Positions 7,562 through 16,300 of a stretch of DNA of 64,000 bases are shown one piece after another; the first letter of the stretch is position 1; every line of letters begins with the position of its first letter. The notes below the pieces were generated by a model that was given only the letters and a program-made list of their open reading frames with translations, searched no databases and was not told the origin of the DNA. The translations under genes were made by a program, and so were the position numbers. This DNA comes from Collinsella sp. AF02-46-1 (lineage in GTDB: Bacteria > Actinomycetota > Coriobacteriia > Coriobacteriales > Coriobacteriaceae), in assembly GCF_003465825.1 (NCBI RefSeq), contig NZ_QSBV01000003.1:35113-99112 (forward strand), written 5' to 3'.

Positions 7562-9421
7562 ATGAATCCGTACACTTCCTCCGGTTCGGTCGCCACGATG
7601 ACGGCCAATGTGTCCGGTAACGATAACCTTAACGACCTGGGCGACGGTCCGCGCCAGCCCGGCGATCCCGAGCGCTATCCCGTGGGCGCGGTGACCCGCC
7701 GCCTGCTGGGCTATGTCCGACCGCACCGCATTTCGTTTGCGGCATCGTTTGTGAGTGCCTCTGTCTCGGTGATCTTGCAACTCTATACGCCCATCCTCAT
7801 CGGCGAGGGCATCGACCTTATCGTTGCCGCCGGTCAGGTGGACTTCGACGCGCTGCTGCCGCTCGTTACCAAACTCGCGCTCGTCGTGGTGGGAGCAGCG
7901 GCCTTCCAGTGGCTGCAGGGCTACTGCGTCAACCGCCTGTCCTACGAAACGGTGCGCGACATGCGCGTGGAGGCGAGCGATAAGCTCAGCCGCATGCCGC
8001 TCAGTTTTATCGACGGCCATGCCCACGGCGACCTTATGAGCCGCGTGGTCAACGACGTCGACCAGGTCGGCGACGGTCTGCTGCAGGGCTTTACCCAGCT
8101 CTTTACCGGCGTTATCACCATCGTTGGCACGCTCGCGTTTATGCTCTCCATCAACCTGATCATGACGCTCGTGGTGGTGCTCGTCACGCCGCTTTCCATT
8201 TTTGCAGCCGGCGCCATCGCCAAGCTTTCCAACAAGAGCTTTACAGCACAGCAGCGCATCCAAGGGCAGCTCGGTGGTCATATCGAGGAGTATGTGGGCG
8301 AGCAGAAACTTGTCGACGCCTTTGCCTACGGTCCGCACGCTCAGCAGCGCTTCGATGCCCTCAACGCTGAGCTCTACACCGCGGGTGAGCGCGCGCAGTT
8401 TATGGGTTCGCTCTCCAACCCCGGCACGCGCTTTATCAATAACATCATCTATGCCGTGGTCGCTGTGATCGGCTGCGTGGGCGTGATCACGGGCGTGCCG
8501 GCGGCGCTTACGGTGGGCGGCGTGCAGATTTTCCTGTCCTATGCCAACCAGTACACCAAGCCGTTCAACGAGGTCACCAACGTCATCACGCAGATCCAGA
8601 CCGCGTACGCCTCGGCGCGCCGCATGTTTGCGCTGCTCGATGCGCGCGAGCAGGAGCCCGACGCGTCGGACGCCGTAGAGCTTGCCGCCCCGCAGGGCGA
8701 GGTTTCGTTTGAGCATGTGGACTTTAGCTATGTGCCCGACCGCAAACTGCTGCAGGATATCTGCATCGATGCCAAGCCCGGCATGCGCTTTGCCCTGGTC
8801 GGTCCCACGGGCTGTGGCAAGACAACGCTCATCAATTTGCTGCTGCGGTTCTACGATATCGACACCGGTCGCATCGCGGTCGATGGCCGTTCCTCGCGTG
8901 ACTACACGCGCGCAAGCCTGCGCCGTGCCTTTGGCATGGTGCTGCAGGATACGTGGCTGTTCGAGGGCACCGTGGCGGACAACATCGCCTACGGTTGTCC
9001 CGATGCCACACGCGAACAGGTTATCGAGGCGGCCAAGCGCGCGCATGCGCACAAGTTTATCGTGCAGCTGCCAGGCGGCTACGACACGGTGATTGGCGAG
9101 GACGGCGGCACGTTTAGCCAGGGTCAAAAACAGCTGCTGTGCATCGCGCGCGTCATGCTTACCGACCCGGCGATCTTGCTGCTGGACGAGGCAACGTCGA
9201 GCATCGATACCCGCACCGAGCTGCAGGTGCAGGCAGCATTCGACGAGCTCATGGCTGGCCGCACAAGCTTTGTGGTGGCGCACCGCCTGAGCACCATCCG
9301 CAACGCCGACTGCATCCTGGTCATGCGCGACGGCCAGATTATCGAGCGCGGCACGCACGACGAGCTGCTAGCGGCAGGCGGCTTCTACGCCGAACTCTAC
9401 CGCAGCCAGTTTGCTCAGTGA
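7562..9421 (+). CDS. ABC exporter, half-transporter with canonical ATPase site
   Basis: 619 residues. A 40-residue N-terminal extension precedes the membrane domain. The ATPase domain has Walker A GPTGCGKT (414-421), a variant signature FSQGQ (518-522) and a canonical Walker B LLLDEATSSID with catalytic E543. The start ATG follows the partner stop codon with no gap and is preceded by AAAGGAGGG. Complementary features (E present here, D in the partner) indicate an asymmetric heterodimer. No terminator is obvious after the stop codon. Confidence 0.9.
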   Translation: MNPYTSSGSVATMTANVSGNDNLNDLGDGPRQPGDPERYPVGAVTRRLLGYVRPHRISFAASFVSASVSVILQLYTPILIGEGIDLIVAAGQVDFDALLPLVTKLALVVVGAAAFQWLQGYCVNRLSYETVRDMRVEASDKLSRMPLSFIDGHAHGDLMSRVVNDVDQVGDGLLQGFTQLFTGVITIVGTLAFMLSINLIMTLVVVLVTPLSIFAAGAIAKLSNKSFTAQQRIQGQLGGHIEEYVGEQKLVDAFAYGPHAQQRFDALNAELYTAGERAQFMGSLSNPGTRFINNIIYAVVAVIGCVGVITGVPAALTVGGVQIFLSYANQYTKPFNEVTNVITQIQTAYASARRMFALLDAREQEPDASDAVELAAPQGEVSFEHVDFSYVPDRKLLQDICIDAKPGMRFALVGPTGCGKTTLINLLLRFYDIDTGRIAVDGRSSRDYTRASLRRAFGMVLQDTWLFEGTVADNIAYGCPDATREQVIEAAKRAHAHKFIVQLPGGYDTVIGEDGGTFSQGQKQLLCIARVMLTDPAILLLDEATSSIDTRTELQVQAAFDELMAGRTSFVVAHRLSTIRNADCILVMRDGQIIERGTHDELLAAGGFYAELYRSQFAQ

Positions 9422-9495
9422 GCAAGCCCGTGGGGCAAATTAATCAGGTTTGTTTGTCCCATAGAGCGATCGTGTTATATAGCGTTCTACCAGCG

Positions 9496-9587
9496 CGTGA
9501 AACAATTTGACGGTATTTCGTGAAACAATTTGACGGCGTTTTGTGAAACAGTTTTTCGGCCATTCGTGAAACGTTCTGCGGCGGTTT
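9496..9587. repeat. Four tandem 23-bp repeats
   Basis: Units begin at 9496, 9519, 9542 and 9565 and share (C/T)GTGAAACnnTTnnnCGG. The first two differ by only two bases; the last two are more diverged. They lie in the 318-bp gap before the flavodoxin-like gene. They could be protein-binding iterons or a decayed minisatellite. Confidence 0.75.
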
Positions 9588-9673
9588 CAGTCCGAAGTAC
9601 ATACATGTTCGAAATCTGTCCAAAGATGTCGTCTGCGTCGCCAATCGACAGACGGTGGTTTACATCTGTCACG

Positions 9674-9709
9674 TTAGTACTAAGATATTCATCTAATAAA
9701 TTGCATTAG
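9674..9709. promoter_or_regulatory. Possible operator upstream of flavodoxin-like gene
   Basis: The exact palindrome TTAGTACTAA (9674-9683) is followed by CTAAT-N7-ATTAG (9693-9709), about 30-65 bp before the start codon. The TTAG half-sites suggest binding by a dimeric repressor. This is pattern-based only. Confidence 0.3.
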
Positions 9710-9739
9710 TGGCTTTAGTTTTGGGGGAAACGAGGCAAC

Positions 9740-10297
9740 GTGACTATGACGTGCTCAATGGTGGTTAACAGCAAGAGCGGTAATACCAGGATGGTTTCGG
9801 GCGCGATCAAGCGCACTCTGCAGGCTGCGGGCGTTGAGTTTGTCCATGCCGCGGCGTTGAGTGACGATGCAGATGCAGACCAGGTTGCGCTCGAGGCGCA
9901 GGGCGCCTGCGCGGCCGACACAGTGCTCGTCGGTTTTTGGTGCGACAAGGGCGCGTGCACGCCTTCGGTCGCGGCGTTGCTCTCCGCCTTGCACGGCAAG
10001 CGCGTGTTCCTGTTTGGCACCTGCGGCTTTGGCGCCGACCAGAGCTATTACCAGCAGATTATCGACCGCGTAACTTCCAATTTGGCTGGGGATGCCGAGC
10101 TTGCGGGCTGGGCGATGTGCCAGGGTAAGATGGGCCCTGCGGTCAAGCAGCGCTACGAGGCCATGCTCGAGCAAGATCCCGACAACGCCCGCTTTAAGAT
10201 GCTGCTCGACAACTGGGTTGCCGCGAAGGACCATCCCACCAAGGAAGATCTGGACAACATGGCTGCAGCCGCCAAAAAGGCCGTTTTGGGCGAGTAG
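9740..10297 (+). CDS. Flavodoxin-family protein
   Basis: About 185 residues with the flavodoxin-like phosphate-binding loop NSKSGNT near the N-terminus and the FMN-loop-like segments VGFWCDKGACTP and FGTCGFGAD. The fold matches the flavodoxin-like families of gut anaerobes that act as electron carriers or reductase partners. A GTG at 9740 and an ATG at 9746 (two codons later) share the GAGG ribosome binding site; spacing slightly favours the ATG. It is monocistronic with a strong terminator. The redox partner cannot be told from the context. Confidence 0.82.
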   Translation: MTMTCSMVVNSKSGNTRMVSGAIKRTLQAAGVEFVHAAALSDDADADQVALEAQGACAADTVLVGFWCDKGACTPSVAALLSALHGKRVFLFGTCGFGADQSYYQQIIDRVTSNLAGDAELAGWAMCQGKMGPAVKQRYEAMLEQDPDNARFKMLLDNWVAAKDHPTKEDLDNMAAAAKKAVLGE

Positions 10298-10334
10298 GCA
10301 ATCGCCGTCGCGCGCTCGAAATAATACAAACGTG

Positions 10335-10362
10335 AAAGCCTCGAAATTCTCGAGGCTTTTTT
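10335..10362 (+). terminator. Terminator of flavodoxin-like gene
   Basis: The stem AAAGCCTCGA / TCGAGGCTTT around a short AATTC-type loop is followed by TTTTTTC. Confidence 0.85.
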
Positions 10363-10381
10363 CTTAACACGGGGATGTGCC

Positions 10382-10579
10382 GTGGCAAGCGTCTGGGGGC
10401 TTTTCCATCATCCGGATGATAAGTCGGTTTTGAACGATGCGGTCTCGTGCATTCGCTGGATGTATCGCCAGATGGAGTACGGCTACCAGACGTATCCGGG
10501 CTTCTTTTCGCACCATTCGATGGGATTCATGCAGCAAGACGCCGCCGGGCGGGCGCCACATTGCAGAGCCTGGGCGTAG
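10382..10579 (+). pseudogene. Unrecognised small ORF, probably a gene fragment
   Basis: A 65-codon frame from a GTG. Codons up to about 10535 look protein-like (rich in aromatic residues, e.g. WMYRQMEYGYQTYPGFF). The tail runs into GC-rich sequence just before the hairpin repeat at 10599 and reads like noise. The family is not recognised. It may be the 5' part of a gene truncated at the repeat boundary, or simply not expressed. Confidence 0.3.
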
Positions 10580-10598
10580 CAGGTAGCTGAAAAACGTA

Positions 10599-10814
10599 CC
10601 CGGATGTGTTCAGGGTGGGATGGGCTTTCCGGATGAGTGGTGATTCGGAAACTTTATCCCGGAATTTGCCTTTGGAATGGGATGCGGTTTCCCGTTGAGG
10701 GGCTCTGTGGAAACTGCATCCCAGTATTCGGTCGAGAAACGGGATGCGGTTTCCCAACGGGGCCGCAAGCGGAAACCGCATTCCACTCCGGACGCGAATT
10801 CTGGGGCACGGCTT
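10599..10814. repeat. Triple 62-bp hairpin element, copy 1 (left flank of surface-fibre locus)
   Basis: Three units start at 10617, 10679 and 10741, an exact 62-bp period. Each opens with GGGATG(C/G)G(G/C)TTTCC and closes with a complementary GGAAAC...ATCCC-type arm, giving three tandem hairpins. A second, co-directional copy is at 20276-20492, with units at 20294, 20356 and 20418 (again 62 bp apart). The two copies bracket the SipW/TasA-like locus. Confidence 0.85.
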
Positions 10815-10881
10815 GCTGAGGGTTATGGGCTGCGAGCGATATGCGGCAGCATAAAACTCAAATAGGAGGGGTTAAAAATAA

Positions 10882-10944
10882 ATGGTACATCCAGCAGTTA
10901 ATTTTAATGTGGGGGGGGGGTATGATTCTTTTGGTTGCGCATAA
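10882..10944 (+). CDS. 20-codon ORF containing a G10 homopolymer
   Basis: AGGAGGGG (10864-10871) precedes an ATG at 10882, and the frame spans ten consecutive G residues (10911-10920). With ten G it ends after 20 codons; with nine G it would extend to 33 codons, and with eleven it ends at codon 14. The flanking DNA is AT-rich and unlike host coding sequence. It may be a leader peptide, a slippage-prone switch, or a chance frame. Confidence 0.3.
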   Translation: MVHPAVNFNVGGGYDSFGCA

Positions 10945-11062
10945 TATCAAACCCTCTATTAATGAATTGCGTAGGGGTTAGTCACAGATATTGGATAAAA
11001 CAGTCTAATTTGGGGATAAATGACCGCTTACGCCAAAATAAGTAGCATTTAGCGACAAAACA

Positions 11063-11091
11063 TTGAAAAATATGTAGCACATCGCTATGTT
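11063..11091 (+). promoter_or_regulatory. Predicted promoter of surface-fibre operon
   Basis: A -35 TTGAAA (11063-11068) and a -10 TATGTT (11086-11091) are separated by exactly 17 bp. They lie in an AT-rich stretch about 125 bp before the sipW-like gene. Confidence 0.45.
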
Positions 11092-11217
11092 TTTATTACG
11101 AAAAGATTCCAAATGGCTTATTTCGGACTCACTTTTCAATCGCCTTGCGGTTCCTGTTGAAACTTGCTGACCTTTGGAGGGGTCGAATAAGGCCTCGATG
11201 GGGATGAATTAATCATT

Positions 11218-11775
11218 ATGGCGGCGCGCGGAGTCAAACATTTTATTGCACTTCTTAGCAGTCTGGCGCTTGCGCTTGTCATAGCCCTTGCCGTTGTTTC
11301 TTTTGCTCCCCGCGCATTTGGATACACGCCTTTTGCAGTGCTTTCGGGCTCTATGGAACCCGAGCTCCCCGTCGGCTCCATGGTGTTTGTTCGCCAGGTT
11401 GATCCAACGGATATTGTCGTGGGTGACAATGCAGCTTTTTACCGATCGGACGGTGCCGTGGTGACTCACCAGGTGTACGAGGTCGACCCCGTGGCGCAGA
11501 CGATCAGCACGCAGGGAATCGCAAACAAAAATGCAGATGGAACCATCATGCACGACGCCGAGCAGACGCCTTTTTCACGCGTGATCGGTGTCGTTTCTTT
11601 TTGTGTCCCTTACCTGGGCTTCGTTAACGCATATTGCACGACGATGCCCGGTTTGCTTGTTGTGGTGGCCGTTCTGGCGCTGCTGGTCGCGGCGTCGATT
11701 GTGCTCGATCGGATGGTTCCCGACGAGCCTGCGGGCAAGCATGCCCGCGCGCATGCGAGGGAGCGGCGTTCATAG
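11218..11775 (+). CDS. sipW: SipW-type signal peptidase I
   Basis: 185 residues. Membrane helices lie at about 8-30 and 140-162. The catalytic Ser motif SGSMEP has S45, and the second active-site region VVTHQV carries H84 in place of the lysine of ordinary signal peptidases, as in archaeal, eukaryotic and SipW-type enzymes. Its place as first gene of a cluster of proteins with SipW-type signal peptides indicates that it is their dedicated processing peptidase. A Lys/Arg/His-rich tail follows the last helix. No strong ribosome binding site is seen at this ATG, so the start is likely but not certain. Confidence 0.9.
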   Translation: MAARGVKHFIALLSSLALALVIALAVVSFAPRAFGYTPFAVLSGSMEPELPVGSMVFVRQVDPTDIVVGDNAAFYRSDGAVVTHQVYEVDPVAQTISTQGIANKNADGTIMHDAEQTPFSRVIGVVSFCVPYLGFVNAYCTTMPGLLVVVAVLALLVAASIVLDRMVPDEPAGKHARAHARERRS

Positions 11776-11846
11776 CGGCAGGGGAGAGGTGTCGGCAACG
11801 GCAAGGGCCGTTGCCGGGGAAGTCGATTTTCGAAAGGAAGAGAACG

Positions 11847-12572
11847 ATGGAAAACAAGAAGAAAAAACGCTACGGCATCGTTGCCGCCTTGCTGCTGCTG
11901 GTACTGGCTGCCGGCGTGGGTACCTATGCATGGCTGACGGCTACTGCCGACCTGCACAACGTGTTTACGATTGGAAAAATCGAGGCTCCCGATAAGAAGC
12001 CTGATCCGGAAAACCCCGAGCAGCCTGGCACGGAGGCTGGTGGCGGTGCCTATCTGTTCGAGACCAAGTGGGACCCCAGCGCGGAGCACAAGATGATTCC
12101 GGGCTCTCCGATGGGCAAGAACCCGAACGTTGGTATTAAAAACGGTTCCGATGACGCTTTTGTGTTCATCTATGTAAAGAACGCCGTGGTCAAGAATAGT
12201 GCAGGTCTTGCGAGCACTCCTTACTTTACGCTCAACGCGAACTGGAAGCCGGTTTCTGCTGAACAGGTGACGACGAACGGCACCGAGGGACAGTACGTAA
12301 GCGGTCTGTTCATGTACGCCAAGGGTGCCGAGAACGGTCCCGTCGCCTTGGGTGCCAAGGAAGCAGCTAAGGATGTCTACACTGGCGAGCTCTTTAGCCA
12401 GGTGATGATCCCCGGTGCAATGAAGAGCGATGACGTTGTCTCGGGTGATGGCGTTAAGCCTGAGATTACTGTCTCCGCCTTTATTTTCGGTGCTGATCAG
12501 GCTGATGGCGCCACCAACGCAGCGGACAACGCCGTTGCTCAGGCCAAGGCCTGGGCTCAGACCAAGCAGTAA
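11847..12572 (+). CDS. TasA/camelysin-like fibre subunit with SipW-dependent signal peptide
   Basis: 241 residues starting MENKKKKR, then a hydrophobic core and TYAWLT, the hallmark of SipW-processed signal peptides. The mature part begins around ATADLHNVFTIGKIE, matching the N-terminal strand of TasA/camelysin proteins, and continues as a beta-rich domain. AAGGAAGAG precedes the ATG. A stable hairpin follows the stop codon. Being the first substrate gene after the peptidase, it is the best candidate for the major fibre subunit. No sorting motif is present. Confidence 0.85.
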   Translation: MENKKKKRYGIVAALLLLVLAAGVGTYAWLTATADLHNVFTIGKIEAPDKKPDPENPEQPGTEAGGGAYLFETKWDPSAEHKMIPGSPMGKNPNVGIKNGSDDAFVFIYVKNAVVKNSAGLASTPYFTLNANWKPVSAEQVTTNGTEGQYVSGLFMYAKGAENGPVALGAKEAAKDVYTGELFSQVMIPGAMKSDDVVSGDGVKPEITVSAFIFGADQADGATNAADNAVAQAKAWAQTKQ

Positions 12573-12585
12573 CCCCACCCCCCCC

Positions 12586-12636
12586 ACCGAGATCCCGGCC
12601 CGCTCCCCATCCCCATTTTCGGGTCGGGATCTCGGT
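12586..12636 (+). terminator. Partial terminator / attenuating hairpin inside the operon
   Basis: A strong stem ACCGAGATCCCGGCC / GGTCGGGATCTCGGT is followed only by CCCCCTTT, a weak U tract. It lies between the presumed major subunit and the next gene, so it probably reduces rather than abolishes downstream transcription. Confidence 0.55.
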
Positions 12637-12665
12637 CCCCCTTTGATCGACGATTGGCGAACGTA

Positions 12666-13313
12666 ATGCTCAACAATCTTTCCGACAATCAGAAACGTAC
12701 CTTGGCGCTTGCCGCGATGGCGCTGTTGGCCCTGGCGTGTCTGTGCGGCACGCTGGCTTTTACCGTTGATATGGTTCCGGCGAACAACGTTCTATCGTTT
12801 GGCAGCGTGAAGGTACGAGTCTGCGAATACACCCTCAACGAGCAGGGCGAGGAGATTCCGTTTGAGCCCAACGAGCACGGGGACTATCCCGACACCAAGG
12901 CCGGGGGTTCTGACATCAGCCGCATTGTGCGCGTGGAGAACGCTGGCACGCAGCCTGAGTACGTTCGCGCGCGTCTGCGCATGACGTCGGTGGCGCCCGA
13001 CGGTTCGAGCGCGGATGCTTCGGGCAGCGTTGCGTTTCATGTGAACGCGGGCGAGGGGTTCCCGTGGGTCGATGGCGGCGATGGGTGGTACTACTACCGC
13101 GGATTGGCCGGGCGTGGCGGCACGCTCGACCCCGGCGCCATGACGGAAAGCCTCATGGACTCGCTGCGCTTTGTGGACGACTACCACGATGCCGCGCGCG
13201 GCGGCTCATTCAGGCTCGATATCGATGTTCAGGCCGTGCAGGCCAAAAACCAGCAGGCAAGCGATACCGCCCTCGACGTACTTGACGTTGTGGGTTGGCC
13301 GGAGGCGAACTAG
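12666..13313 (+). CDS. TasA-like small surface protein (minor subunit)
   Basis: 215 residues. An N-terminal hydrophobic segment (LALAAMALLALACLCGTLAF) is followed by the TasA-like strand NNVLSFGSVKVRV, then a beta-rich domain with PEYVRARLRMT, a phrase common to this family (X-P-x-Y-V/L-R). The ATG at 12666 is preferred over a TTG at 12654. There is no anchor motif. It ends 3 bp before the giant protein gene, so translation is probably coupled. Confidence 0.78.
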   Translation: MLNNLSDNQKRTLALAAMALLALACLCGTLAFTVDMVPANNVLSFGSVKVRVCEYTLNEQGEEIPFEPNEHGDYPDTKAGGSDISRIVRVENAGTQPEYVRARLRMTSVAPDGSSADASGSVAFHVNAGEGFPWVDGGDGWYYYRGLAGRGGTLDPGAMTESLMDSLRFVDDYHDAARGGSFRLDIDVQAVQAKNQQASDTALDVLDVVGWPEAN

Positions 13314-13316
13314 CCT

Positions 13317-16300
13317 ATGAAGATCAAGAACATGAACCGGGGCGTGCTTAGCAGGCTAGTTGCCGTCGCGACGATTGCCATTTGCTGCGTTATGGCGCTG
13401 CCGACGGCGGTGCATGCCGAGGACGTGCCCGAGAACAAAAACGAATTCCACATCAAAAACGAGGCTGACTTTTTGTCGTGTGTGGCGCTGTCGCGCGAGC
13501 GCGATACGTCCGGCTGGCACGTTTATCTCGATAACGACATTGAGCTCGACAGCGACGACATGAAAGACATCGTTGCAAACACCGTTAAGCATCTGTCGTT
13601 TGGCAACAAGGAGCATCCGTTTAAGGGCGTGTTCGATGGTCAAAACCACACCGTTGAGGGCCTGAACTACGATAAAGACGCTTTTGACCCCGAGCGCGAT
13701 ACGGGATTTTTTGCCGAGACCAACGGTGCCACCATCAAAAACTTCCTGGTCAAGGACGCCAACGTGTGGGCGGACTTCCGCGGTGGCATTATCGTGGGCA
13801 AGGCCGTCAATACGCGTTTCGAAAACGTTATGGTCATGGAGAGCACGCTGCACGTGACCTGCGCCAACAATGCTCTCAACCTCATTACCAACGCAGGCTT
13901 TGAGGGCGGTCTCATCGCCGGCGAGCTCGACGGCTGTACCCTCTATAACTGCGAGGTACGTGGTGGCCGCGCCGTTAACAACACGACTTCGGGCGTGCAG
14001 GCGCTCGGCGGTGAGGGTCTGTATATGGCGGCGTTTGCCGGCTACGTTGAGAAATCGACTATCGAGTACTGCCGCGTGACGCCGACGCGTAAGGACGACG
14101 GCTCGATTGCCGAGAAGGGCATGACCGACGTCACCAATAAGTACGACGTGGCCATTGGCGCCCTGGGCGGCAACAACGTGTACGCCTCGGGCTTTGTGGG
14201 CTGCATGGCAGGTGACGCCAAGATCATCGACTGCTTCTCGACGGCCCAGTGCTACAGCTATGCCGCGTCGTACGTGGGCGTTGTCGCCGTGACGCGCGCG
14301 TGGGCGGGTGGCCTGGCGGGTCGTATTTTAACCAAAGAAGGCAATGAGCTCGTCCGCAGCCACTTTGCAGGTGACCTGAGCTCGCGTCAATACAACCCCA
14401 TCGCCGTGATCCCCATCATCCAAAACGACGTGAACCTGGGCGGTATTGCTGCGCGCGCCAACAAGGGCGACGCCACGGTCACCGAGTGCTACTTTAAGCC
14501 GAGCGTGAGCCTAAACGGCAGCAGCCAGGGTACCGCGGCTAAGAAGAAGATCCCCTCTTTTGGCGGCGACGGTACCACCAAGGGCGACGGCTATGGCCCG
14601 TGGGACGACGAGCGCTATACCACGCGTGAGCTATGGGAAGAGCACGACTACGACTTCTGTGCCGGCACCATGCGCTCGACCGCCAACGACGATGCCCTGG
14701 GTGGCCAGCACACCAATGAATGGGCGATGGATTACAAGCTGAATATCCCCGTGCATGGCCAAAGCGTTAAGGCGACGATCGATTTTCCCGGTGCGGGTAC
14801 CGCGACTATTACGGCAACCAAACTCGGTATTGATCAGGCGACCTCGGATCCGTATGCCTTTGCCGTGAGTGCCGTGCTGGCGGGAACTGCTCAGGGCTTG
14901 GCCCAGGGCGATACCTCGGTAACGTTTAAGCAGGAGACCTCTGCAAAGCCTGCCGACCTGAGCGAGGCGAACGGCGGCTACCGCTTTATGGGCTGGTTCC
15001 GCGAGCCCGATGTGCGTGTGAACCGAATTGGACAAGACAACAGCTGGTTTGACGGCAAGACCGATGCCGATGCTGTGGCTGCTGGCAAGCAGGTCCAGAA
15101 GAACGAGGCAAACGACAAAACGTCGACCTATACTGCCGATAACGCGAAGGGGGCCGAGGCCTTTAAGGGCAACGACCTCTTTATTGCTTCGTACGAGGCG
15201 CAGGTGCTGTTCTATAACGTCAAGGGTGAGATGCTCTCGTGGCAGAGCGGCGAGGCGCACGACAAGTCGACGGATTGGTACCGCTATGGTGTCGGTTTAA
15301 CGCCGGTTGCCCCTGCGGACCGCGGCACTCTATCTGCCAGCGCCACCTTTATTGGTTGGACGACGCAGCCGAGCGGCGAGGCCGGGATGCATGGCGGTTA
15401 CGCGGCCATCACCTCGCCTAAGCTTGCCGAGCTAAAAAACGCCGGTGCGTTCTATCCTGCCGGCGCTGAGATCACTGTGCTTGGCCCTACCGATTTTTAT
15501 CCGGTGTACACCGACTATGTGTCGAACATCATGACGGTGTTTGAGGGCAATGAGCAGGATGCAATCGACGATCAGACTCGGCGCGATGGTGTGGGCAAAA
15601 CTGACGTTAAGGTTGAGACTGCCGAGGATGGCACCGGTGTGTACACGGTGCGGGTGTGCGACGTGGACAACAAGCCTTTATCAGAGGACGGTGCGCTGCC
15701 CGACGGCTACCGTTTCCTGGGTTGGTATGAAAACAAGGGAACCGAGGATGCCCCGCTTGAGGTGCGCGTAAGCCGCGATCCCAGCTATACGCTCCCCACC
15801 GATGTCGATTTAACCGCGCCGCATACCTACATCGCCCGCTTTGAGTACCGAGTGGATTATTACGTTCGGGCTTATACCAACCATGAGTTTACGGACAGCA
15901 AGCTACTTTGTTCCGTTTGGAATCGCTATCAAACGCCCTTTGAGGAAAACGTCGGTAGTACCTTCGTGCGTGAAAACGTCGTCCACTGGGGCCCGGAGCA
16001 TGTTGACCACGGTATAAAGGATAGTTATGAAACGTGTGGCACACGCTTCACGAAGGAAACCCTTGTCGTGAGTCCCCTTAACGCGTACTCGCACAACGTT
16101 AAAAACGATACGGGAGCCGATACTCTAAAAAACCTCTATGCCGATACCGATTTTCCAGGCGCTGCAACGCTAAGCGATACTTGGACTTCGGCTTCGCTGA
16201 ACGTAACGGTCAAACCGGTGAATGATCGCTATCGCCTGAATTTCTGGACGCTTGAGCGCGATGGTGAATATTGGACATATGTGAAAAATCCCATCGAGAG

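Noticed and set aside
9496-9587. CRISPR array
   Set aside because: The units are contiguous with no spacers and no cas genes are near.
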